NCBI GenBank assembly: GCA_022264855.1
Contig: JABYQU010000006.1
Location: 744,001 to 808,000, forward strand
From: Lenzites betulinus
Taxonomy: Eukaryota; Basidiomycota; Agaricomycetes; Polyporales; Polyporaceae
Reading direction: 5' to 3'
Length of the DNA: 64,000 bases
This document shows, piece by piece, positions 56,431 to 64,000 of this stretch. A program made the translations under genes and the position numbers. The notes under the pieces are model-generated. The model saw only the letters and a program-made list of their open reading frames with translations. It was not told the origin of the DNA and did no database searches. Numbering within the stretch: the first letter of the stretch is position 1; every line of letters starts with the position of its first letter.

Positions 56431-57146
56431 TGTTACATCCCGTGCTCCGAACCCGAAGTCCAAACCCTGTCTCCGACCTCCGTACTCCGTTTCCGAATTC
56501 TGTACCCCGACTTCCGACCCCAAACCCCGTATGTCTGATTTCGTCATATCACGTCATCCTATGTTTCACCTGTAAACCCAATAACGATAATTGTTCATGT
56601 CTCGAACTTCAGAACTCCGGACGTACTCCGGCTTCCAAATTTCATATGTACCTTTCTTTATTGTTCTTGCTAGACAATAGGATCCGTAGCTATAAATACG
56701 TACCCTGGAATGTCCTAGCTACTCAGTTCAGATATCTTGTTTAAATCCGAACTTCCTAGTTCTCTAAACCTCTGTCCGAACTCCGACCTCCGACCTCCGA
56801 CCTCCAAAGTCCTCCCGGACTTCATACTTGTCTCTGGCTTCTTTTCTTGCGCGCACTTCTTCTCCCCACTCTTCCCCCCGGCTTCTACCCGGACTTCACG
56901 TCCACGCTTGTTTTCTGCCTAGTCCGAAGTAGAGGACTCTGGCGAGTCTGCCCAGTGCGTTGCTAATAGCTTCGCAGCGTCCTCACCCCCGAGTGCTGCT
57001 AAGTCCAGCTCGGAACTCCACTCTGGACTTTGGATCTCCACGCCGGACTTCGGACTTCGACCCGGAACCCGGACCTCACGCCGGACTTCGGACTCCGTAC
57101 CCCGAGCACACCAGACTTCCGCCCTCCGGACAGCACGGTCGTAACA
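56431..57146. mobile_element. Solo LTR, copy B (716 bp)
   Basis: It looks identical to copy A, including the TCTAC flanks. It arose with the surrounding satellite DNA by the 1,101-bp tandem duplication and not by independent insertion. Confidence 0.8.
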
Positions 57147-57725
57147 TCTACGGTGCATTGATTAACACATTAATTAACTTGCATGTGCATTCATATATTA
57201 GCCCAGCTCAGCCATGCATTCATATATTAGCCCAGCTCAACCATGCATTGATTTATTAGTTTAGTTCTACGGTGCTTTGATTTATTAGTGTAGCACCACC
57301 ATGGACTGATATATTAGTTTAGTTCTGCTGTGCATTGATTAACTTGCACGTGCATTCATATATTAGTTGAGTTCTACTGTGCATTGATATACTAGTTTAA
57401 TTCCACTATGCATTGATTACTTGCAGTGCATTGATATATTAGCCCAGCTTGGCCATGCATTGATATATTAGTTTAGTTCTACTGTGCATTGATTAACTTG
57501 TATGTACATTGATGTATTAGTTTAGTTCTACGGTGTATTGATTAACACATTAATTAACTTGCATGTGCATTCATATATTAGCCCAGCTCAACCATGCATT
57601 GATTTATTAGTTTATTTCTACAGTGCTTTGATTGATTAGTGTAGCACCACCATGGACTGATATATTAGTTTAGTTCCACCATACATTGATATATTAGTTT
57701 AATTCCACTATGCATTCATCAGCAA

Positions 57726-57877
57726 ATTAATATGCATTAGGTGTTCTGTTTACACCTTCTCCTCTATCCCACCTGAAAACTGGTGATTAGACTCATAGTG
57801 CATTTAATCATTGTAGTAGTTATGGTTTTAGCAGTCTTGAAGTGGTGAAAGCCTCATATTATTAGTATCAATAGTGA

Positions 57878-57917
<40 letters not shown>

Positions 57918-58599
57918 GGTAGATGTAGTAAGTTAGTTGTGGTTGTTAGTTATTGTGTTGTCAATTGTGGTGGCACTGGTTATTATAATGAACACTGTCT
58001 TATATCTTTGGCATATTATGCTTCATTTAGCATATGTTTCCAATGTAACACCTGACTGTTTTCATTATACATACAAAATTTACCAAACATCGGACCTCAC
58101 TGTCTTCTGTAATCACATATGTTTACTTCTTCTTGAACAGATACTAAGTATTACTGGCCAGTTACATTCATATATTCTTCAATGAGCCAAGGGGGAAAAC
58201 TTTCAATGTGATGAATGGTGGGTAATAATGTTATACAGTTTGTACACTATATTGTATATTTTGTATGCTGAACCCATGTCACATCTTGCACCATGATAAT
58301 CAAAATATAGTATGAACTGTGCATATATATCTTACATGGTTTTCAATGTACCATGCTGTCATACCGGAATCTCATTATCATGATGTGGGTAGTCTTATTT
58401 TCAAAAATGCTACAATGTAACACAATGTTTCATCGTGATGATATATTATATACCACTGAGATGGAACACAACGTCATACAGGCATTATCACTGTTCCAAA
58501 ATTGATAACACATATTCAATTTGGTTGTGAAGTTGTAAGATAACATATGGTGATTACATATGGTCAGTGACTACGGTATGTTATCAATGTAACAGGCTG
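57726..58599. other. AT-rich gene-free DNA with microsatellite
   Basis: No exons are recognised. A GGT/AGT trinucleotide tract lies at 57876-57921. TGTAACA and CATATGGT-type words recur at several places (58040, 58420, 58540-58590), hinting at old repeat decay. A sharp change to GC-rich gene space occurs at about 58600. Confidence 0.5.
57876..57921. repeat. GGT/AGT trinucleotide microsatellite
   Basis: TGGTGGTGGTAGTAGTAGTAG... continuing to GTGGTGGTGGTGGTAG; two related triplets alternate in blocks. Confidence 0.9.
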
Positions 58600-58613
58600 T
58601 CACACGGGGCAAG

Positions 58614-59038
58614 GCCCCCGGTGTAATAAACAACACGCGTGCACACCTTCGGTACCGTCCAAGTTGCTCATGTTGATCCAACTGGCGTCTTCAGGGGAGG
58701 AGCCCTCGACATCCGGGAGATCGGACACCTTCAGCTTCGCTGCACACACAAACGACGCGCGGCGCGGCGCGTCGGCCCAGATCAGCACACTGATTACCCG
58801 CCCCGCCTTTCTCGCGCACGCGCGCGCGCGCCACCGCGGCGCGTGCCCGTCCCCGCAAACTCAACGTTAACTCTGAATGGCACTCACGCGCTACGGGGGG
58901 CCTCGAGCCCGGCGCGGGCGGCGCGTCCGACGCACTCGCGAAGCGTGAGTTCAGGTTCTCGGTCAGGTCGGCAGCGCCACCGGTGGGCGGGAGGTTCGTC
59001 GCGTTGCCGAGGGCGCGGGGGGTGGGTTCAGCAGACAT
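58614..59038 (-). pseudogene. 5' fragment of an unidentified gene
   Basis: It starts MSAEPTPRALGNATNLPPTG at 59038 and continues NLNSRFASASDAPPAPGSRP to a GTGAGT donor. It resumes after a GTGTGCAG acceptor near 58738 with KLKVSDLPDVEGSSPEDASW and INMSNLDGTE, ending at a GTGTGC donor near 58643. Beyond it the DNA turns AT-rich and no further exon is found, so the gene seems cut off at about 58600. It may be a real short gene with distant exons. Not recognised. Confidence 0.45.
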
Positions 59039-59633
59039 TGATGGAGATGATGATGCAGGTGGATTGCTCTGGTGGCGAGCCTGTCGGCGTTGTCTTTTAT
59101 AAGCGACTATGTAAAGAAGTACAATTGCGAGGCGGTGCTGGCTCGTCTGCGTGGGCCATGCCGTCGTGCACGCAAGAGCTAGAAGGGGGCGGGAGATGCC
59201 GATGGATCATGTCTGGATAAGAAATCGTGTATTATGTTATGGGCGTTTTGTTTCGTAGCGCCCGTTTGTCGCCATGTTTCCACCATCCATTGCGTTGTGT
59301 GCTCGGATATCCTGCACACAATCGCGCGGATGGACAAGAAGAATAATTGGCGGTTGTTGAGGCGATTGAGGACCGCAGATGTTACCAGATCTAGCGTCGA
59401 TTTAGCGATCTCGTAGTGCCTCGATCTCAGATCTAGACGAGTTACAGCAACCCCGAAGTTCCCGCTTTCTACTACCAACCCACCTATTCCTCCCTGTTCT
59501 CCAACATCTCTGTGCGGTGCTGGTAATTCCCTGGATATCTGCAATATATAGGCCATCCGGTACGTCCCGATCGCGTCGCATGACCGGTGGCTCCAGCCTC
59601 CGCCTCTTACGCCGCTACGCAAGACACGCCCGC
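59039..59633. promoter_or_regulatory. Divergent promoter region of the truncated gene and PUS3
   Basis: No exon was recognised. The stretch 59450-59520 is pyrimidine-rich (CCCGCTTTCTACTACC, CCTCCCTGTTCTCC), as in fungal core promoters, and precedes the PUS3 start codons. Confidence 0.35.
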
Positions 59634-61159
59634 ATGGAACCGTACAAAAATTGGTCGCGCGCGGAGCTCGTCGCCCGCCTGCAGCAGCTCGACCCGCACC
59701 ACGACCGCCCGCGGCCTGATCGCGAGCCACTGCGGCAGGCGAAGCCCTTTGACTTCCACGCGTACCCTCGGCGCAAGATCGCGCTCAAATTCACATACAA
59801 CGGGATCCACTATGGCGGGATGGAGTGGCAGCGCGACCCGGCGCTGCCGACGGTCGAGGGCGTGCTGTTTGACGCGCTCGTCCATACGAAGCTCGTTGAT
59901 CGGGAGGGGGGCTGGACGGCTGCGGGTGGCAGAGGTGTGGACGGACGGACAAGGGCGTGAGCGCGGGCGGGCAGGTTGTCAGTTTGTGGGTGCGAGGCAA
60001 TGCGAATGCGAAGGCAAGCGCGGAGGAGGTTGCTGGGAATGTGGAGGTCGAGCCGTCAATACCAGTTGCGGAAACTCGAGACTCACCAGATGACGGGCCA
60101 GGGCTGGAAGGCGACTTCGGACTTATGAGCGACTTTGACGAACCCCCTACGAACGCCTCCGTACCATCACAACCGCCCACGCAAGAGTCTGAGGCACCGG
60201 AGAGCGACAACCCCGCCTTCGTATACAAGCTAAATCACATCCTCCCGCCGACAATCCGCATCCTCGCCTGGTCGCCCGTAGCAGACGACTTCTCCGCGCG
60301 CCGCAGCTGCAGATGGCGCCACTACAAGTACTTCTTCTCCCCGCACGGACTCGACCTCGCCGCGATGTCCGACGCCGCCGCGCGCCTCGTCGGCGAGCAC
60401 GACTTCCGCAACCTCTGCAAAGTCGACGCCAGCAAGCAGCTCACCGTCTTCACGCGCCGCATCCTGCACGCCTCCGTCGACCCCGCAGACGACGGCCTGT
60501 ACGTCTTCAACCTGCGCGGGAACGCGTTCCTGTACAACATGGTCCGCCACATCATGGCCGTCCTCCTCCTCGTCGGCACCGGGCTCGAGCGCCCCGCGGT
60601 TGTGAGCGCGCTGCTCAACGCGGACCCCGCGCGCCCGCTCGCGCCGTTCCGCGCGGACGAGCCCGCGCCGCCCCTCGTCGCGGGCAAGCCCGAGTACATC
60701 ATCGCGGACCCGCTCCCGCTCGTGCTGTGGGAGTGCGGGTACGACGCGGGCGCGCTCGACTGGCGCGTGGACCCGCCGCGCGCGGACGCCGCGGCGGGGG
60801 ACAGCGCGAAGAGCCCGCTGAGGGGCATGATGTGCGCGCACGAGCGCGCGGTGCTGGGCGCGGCGCTCGAGGCGCACTTTTTGAGTGCGGCGGAGGCGCA
60901 CCATGTGCAGCCGAGGCCGTACTTCCCTGTTGGCGCGCCGGGCGTGGAGAGGCTGCCTGAGGGCGCGATGATGAGTCTGCCGTTGGGCGGCGGGATGGTG
61001 AAGCGCGCGGCGGTGTATACGCCGTTGTTGGAGCGGAAAAGGATGCTCACACCGGAGGAGGTGAATGAGCGGTATCGGCTGGGGCGGGGCGCGAAGAAGC
61101 TCGAGCGGAGAGCAGCGATAGCAGGGAACGGGGGCGCGGACGACGATGGCGACGAGTAA
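59634..61159 (+). CDS. PUS3: tRNA pseudouridine(38/39) synthase, frameshifted
   Basis: The product matches eukaryotic TruA-family Deg1/Pus3, which makes pseudouridine at positions 38/39 of the tRNA anticodon arm. In order: EPYKNWSRAELVARLQQLD, KIALKFTYNGIHYGGMEWQ, TVEGVLFDALVHTKLVD, then in another frame CGRTDKGVSAGGQVVSL, which holds the catalytic Asp, and back-half blocks WRHYKYFFS, VGEHDFRNLCKVD, FNLRGNAFLYNMVRHIMAVL and WECGYDAGALDW. The two frames meet in a G6 run at 59906-59911; a single-base difference there would restore one frame. Everything else is open and conserved, so a sequence error or very recent mutation is likely. Start ATG 59634 is preferred, with 59580 possible. There are no introns. 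The stop at 61159 faces the BCAT gene, 158 bp away. Confidence 0.85.
59906..59911 (+). other. G6 run where the PUS3 frame shifts
   Basis: Upstream codons (LVHTKLVDRE) and downstream codons (GLDGCGWQRCGRTDKG) are both family-like but in different frames, and the switch must occur in or next to this run. Confidence 0.75.
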
Positions 61160-61317
61160 ATGTCGACCATCTGGGCGGCGTGCCATCACAGTCGTGTGCA
61201 TATCTTCGTGTCAACCTAATAAGCCATACATTTTGCGCAAGGTATACATCCGTACAAACTACTCCAAACACATCACTCCCATCCCTACTCGTTACAAAAC
61301 AGCCCGACACTCAGTAC

Positions 61318-62937
61318 TCATGCGCAGAGAACAGACCAGTCCTCCCACTCAAACTTGCCGTCCTGGATCTCGGTCACGCGCTCATACAGCGCGTGGCCGA
61401 CGGGGCCCAGTGCGCCCTCGTGCGTAGGCAACACAATGTCCTTGCCCTCATAGCCAATCCGGCCAATCGCCGCGACGACGACGGCGGTGCCGACGCAGAA
61501 CGCCTCGAGCAGGCGGCCGTCCGCCGCCCACGCGCTGATGTCGGCCATGGTGAGCTTGCGCTCGCTCGTGTGCAGGCGGACGGAGGCGGGGAGCCCGGGC
61601 AGGACCATGCGCGAGGGGTGTGCGGACGCGAGCGCGAGGGTCGAGTCGCGCGTGACCCCGGGGAGGATCGTCCCGTCCAGAGGCGGAGTGTACACATCCA
61701 GATCTGGGGACGGGGGAGGGACTGTGAGTACAGGTGCTCGCGTGCGTGAACATATAGCGCAAATGCTCACCACCGTCGTCTCTTCGCACGACTACAAAGA
61801 AGTTCATGGCGCCTGCCTCCGTGATCCGGTCCCCGAGGAGCCACAGGCACTGGTCGTACCCGAGCTTCGTGGCGTACTGTTGTGGCTTGAACGTCGGTGC
61901 GTAGTTGAGTGCGAGCTTGTAGCCGCCGGTTCCGCCAGGCCATGCGCGCACAGATTCGCCGACGGCGAGGAGGGAGATTGCCTTGGTGCCGCCGGGGAAG
62001 TACGGCCCGGTGGGCGAGCAGATCACATATAGCAAGGCGGAGTCAGAAGCTGCGACACCCAGCGCTATCGTAGGATATAAGTCAGTAAGTGCGCACGAAG
62101 AGGTGGATGGGCACGGGCGTACAGGGTCGTGTGCCGATAATTGTGGGTCGGATATAGAGACTGTGGCCCTTTTGAGTTGGTATCCACCGCTTCTCGATCG
62201 CGACGAGGTGGCGGATGAGCTTCATGAGCTCATCCGTGTCAAAGGAAGGGAGCGCGACACGGGATGCAGACATCGTCATGCGCTCCATATTCTTGTTAGG
62301 ACGGAACAGTCTCGGTTGTCCGTCCGGGCCCAAGTATGCCTGCGAGAGCGCGTTAGCTCACTCACTCCATATTTGGTACGTAGTTGCGCTACGTACCTTC
62401 ATGCCTTCGAAGACGTTCGGGGCATACTGGAAACATGAGCTTGCGGGGTCCAGGGAAAGGGGGCCGTAGGGCTTGATTTCTGGTGTTGACCATCCACTGA
62501 TGGGGTCGTACGACACAACCATCATGTGGTCCGTCATGACCTGCACAAGACCAGCACGTTCAGTTTCCAAACATCACAGAAATCACGAGCTAAGCATATG
62601 TTTTTGCAGACAAGATCGGGGGGCACGTTCGCGCACATAGCTGTGCAAACCTCCTCGATCACACCAGGGGTGGCTAGAAGAATAGGCGACTTGCTGGGAA
62701 AGAATAGCCGTATCACAAGACTCACTTGGCCAAACTTGAGCTCCGCAGCTGGGGGAATAGGCTTGAGCTCATTTGCAAGGGTGATGGTCACCTTGGAGGC
62801 CTAAATGCAAGCACAGATCCGTAAGGACTCTTCCCAAATCAATGCAGAGGTAAACGCACGTCGAGCTCAGCTGGTTGAGAGGGCACCGTTGTGGGCGCGG
62901 GGGTCGCAGCCACGTTCGCGGTTTTTTCGATGGCCAT
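61318..62937 (-). CDS. BAT: Branched-chain amino acid aminotransferase
   Basis: A PLP enzyme (class IV aminotransferase) that interconverts Leu/Ile/Val and their 2-oxo acids. Minus-strand exons give MAIEKTANVAATPAPTTVPS, ASKVTITLANELKPIPPAAE, MTDHMMVVSYDPISGWSTPE with IKPYGPLSLDPASS and FQYAPNVFEGMK, and AYLGPDGQPRLFRPNKNMER with ALPSFDTDELMKLI and SLYIRPTIIGT. Then follow LLYVICSPTGPYFPGGTKAI, GGYKLALNYAPT with the PLP lysine, EAGAMNFFVVVRRDDG, and DILP-like TPPLDGTILPGVTRDS to a stop at 61318. All signature blocks are present and intact. Introns are about 50-70 nt. The start at 62937 makes exon 1 splice in frame; its Ala/Pro/Thr-rich N-terminus may be a short targeting sequence, not certain. 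Converges on PUS3. Confidence 0.92.
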
Positions 62938-63566
62938 TCTCTTGGAAGCGTTTCTTGGTGGAGTGGAGCAAGGGTGAGAGCGGCGGCAGCAACTGACGGA
63001 GTCAAGATCTTATACTTTGTGGCGCAAAAGCAGACATTTTCGTCATCTAATCTTATCTACGAGCGCCACGACGTCAGGCTCCGATCCGATCTTAGCGCGT
63101 GAGCCAATCAGAAGCCGATCGGCAGTCAAACGCTGGCAGTACTTGGCAAGTTGCACCCCGCTGCGGTGCTGCCATATCATCCATGGGCCTCCTCCTCTGT
63201 CCACCAGGATACTGCTCTCTCTTCCTTTCTCCACCGCGATCTCTTCCGCATAAGTGCTCAATCTACCAGTTCTGATGCAGTATCTCTGAACAGCTGGGCA
63301 ACCGGTGCGGGCTGATGGCCGGCCAGGTGAAGCACGTGAATCGCTCGCTCAATGAAACCGCCCGAGCTGCGGAAGTATGGTCGGCAATACAACACAAGCA
63401 GCGAACGCGTGCTACGGAATGCCCTGAGATGCCTCTACCGCTACGAACGTTCTATCGTACAGCGAACCAGTCTGGGTGATGTCACGCGAACTGCCGCTTC
63501 TTGTCAATGTCATATGGCAACCACCCACCTGCACAGTCCCAAATTGGCTATTCGTCTCTCTCCAGG
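62938..63566. promoter_or_regulatory. Divergent promoters of BCAT and the SurE-like gene
   Basis: No exon is recognised. A TCCTCT-rich pyrimidine stretch occurs at 63186-63232. The region separates the minus-strand aminotransferase from the plus-strand phosphatase. Confidence 0.35.
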
Positions 63567-63567
63567 C

Positions 63568-63577
63568 TGTATATAAA
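63568..63577 (+). promoter_or_regulatory. TATA box of the SurE-like gene
   Basis: TGTATATAAA lies about 60 bp before the ATG at 63634, a normal spacing for a fungal TATA box and short leader. Confidence 0.6.
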
Positions 63578-63633
63578 CCTCGTACGATGCGCTTCCTGAC
63601 TGCCATCAGCAGCCCACCCAACTCCTCGCTGCC

Positions 63634-64000
63634 ATGATGCGCCGCTTCGTTCTGCTGTTGTCGCTTCTCCTCTCTTACACTGCAGCGACTAACATCGTGA
63701 TCACCAACGATGACGGCTGGGCTACTGCTCAGATCCGCCAGCAGTTCGACACGCTCACCAGCGCGGGCCACAACGTCGGTCGCGTTTATGGCATCCCCAC
63801 CAACACTGCAGACTAACGTGTCTGTGCGCACAGGTTGTGTTGTCCTCACCCGCGCTGAACCAGTCGGGCAGGGGCTCGTCCACTTCAACCCCCAAGCCGA
63901 TGACGGAGCCCTGCGAGTTCAACACATGCCCCACGGGGTCCCCGGCGGAGGGTTCAAATAGCACTAACCGTAAGTCATGGCATGGACAGTGATGCGCCAC
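63634..64000 (+). CDS. Secreted SurE-like 5'/3'-nucleotidase or acid phosphatase (3' end outside window)
   Basis: The N-terminus MMRRFVLLLSLLLSYTAAT is a clear signal peptide. It is followed at once by NIVITNDDGWATAQIRQQFD, the SurE metal-binding NDDG motif, with both Asp residues present. A 59-nt intron (GTCGGT...GACTAACGTG...GCACAG, about 63774-63832) leads in phase to VVLSSPALNQSGRGSS, the conserved Ser/Gly block, then EPCEFNTCPTGSPAEG, continuing off the window. Without splicing the frame stops at 63816. Fungal members are secreted or vacuolar phosphatases acting on nucleotides or phosphate esters. A second ATG at 63637 is equally possible. Confidence 0.85.

Larger units (their letters stand above)
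54944..57147. repeat. 1,101-bp tandem duplication containing a solo LTR
   Basis: TCTACGGTGCATTGATTAACACATTAATTAAC starts at about 54944, 56046 and 57147, a constant period of 1,101. Copies 1 and 2 appear identical; predicted peptides of 100, 61, 79 and 99 residues are the same in both. A third, partial copy after 57147 continues about 350 bp and lacks the LTR. Confidence 0.9.
54351..57725. repeat. AT-rich satellite-like array
   Basis: Degenerate units of roughly 27-45 bp recur dozens of times: TGCATTGATATATTAG followed by TTTAGTTCTAC, TTTAATTCCAC or CCCAGCTTGGCCA. TTAACTTGCATG variants lie between some of them. The array is interrupted near 54480-54700 by unique GC-richer DNA and at 55330 and 56431 by LTRs. 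No genes lie in it. Confidence 0.9.

Noticed and set aside
55341..57259. Paired identical open frames of 100, 61, 79 and 99 residues
   Set aside because: They lie in the duplicated solo LTRs, resemble no protein, and are identical only because the DNA is duplicated.
54351..57725. CRISPR-like array
   Set aside because: Units vary in length and sequence, have no constant repeat with unique spacers, and the genome is eukaryotic; it is satellite-like DNA.

Overview
The window looks like a transposon-rich stretch of a basidiomycete genome, most likely an Agaricomycete and plausibly a polypore. Genes carry many 45-65 nt GT-AG introns with CTAAC/CTGAC-type branch points. The mobile-element set (Tnp2-type CACTA transposase, Ngaro-like tyrosine-recombinase retroelements, copia and gypsy pieces) and several orphan protein families are typical of mushroom-forming fungi. 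Nothing suggests a prokaryote; there are no rRNA genes and no CRISPR arrays. Most open frames in this GC-rich DNA are shadows.

Layout: 0-9.3 kb holds orphan, intron-rich genes: an HMG-like protein running off the left edge, a 722-aa family protein, a coiled-coil/proline-repeat protein, a LINE RNase H relic, and a five-exon HicA-like gene. 9.3-13.5 kb is gene-poor, with a tRNA-like pol III unit, a Helitron-like 3' end and a decayed phosphate permease. 13.5-26.2 kb is a minus-strand block: an orphan gene sharing a C-terminal domain with a second gene at 23-24 kb, an apparently intact Tnp2 transposase with a SAP domain, a small membrane protein, and two WD40 proteins with C-terminal membrane anchors on either side of an N-anchored protein. 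26.6-29.1 kb is a ruined GH2 beta-mannosidase. 29.6-39.1 kb has three intact-looking orphan genes, one very large with a 71/75-residue tandem repeat.

39.4-54 kb is a nest of retroelements. A copia element with LTRs, PBS, PPT and 5-bp target duplication sits inside the recombinase gene of a minus-strand Ngaro-like element. The copia gag is broken by a 1.2-kb TIR-bounded insert. A second, truncated Ngaro-like copy points the other way; its recombinase is split by a tRNA-headed SINE with a 13-bp target duplication, and it abuts a gypsy integrase relic. 54-58.6 kb is AT-rich satellite-like DNA with two identical solo LTRs in a 1,101-bp tandem duplication. 58.6-64 kb returns to ordinary gene space: a truncated 5' gene end, tRNA pseudouridine synthase (PUS3/DEG1 type, frameshifted in a G run), a complete branched-chain aminotransferase, and the start of a secreted SurE-like phosphatase.

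The most unusual signal is the copia 3' LTR: it contains a duplicated segment in which one copy carries a perfect 57-nt intron-like sequence and the other is exactly its spliced form, as is the 5' LTR. Exon joins were made by eye and need RNA or protein support.
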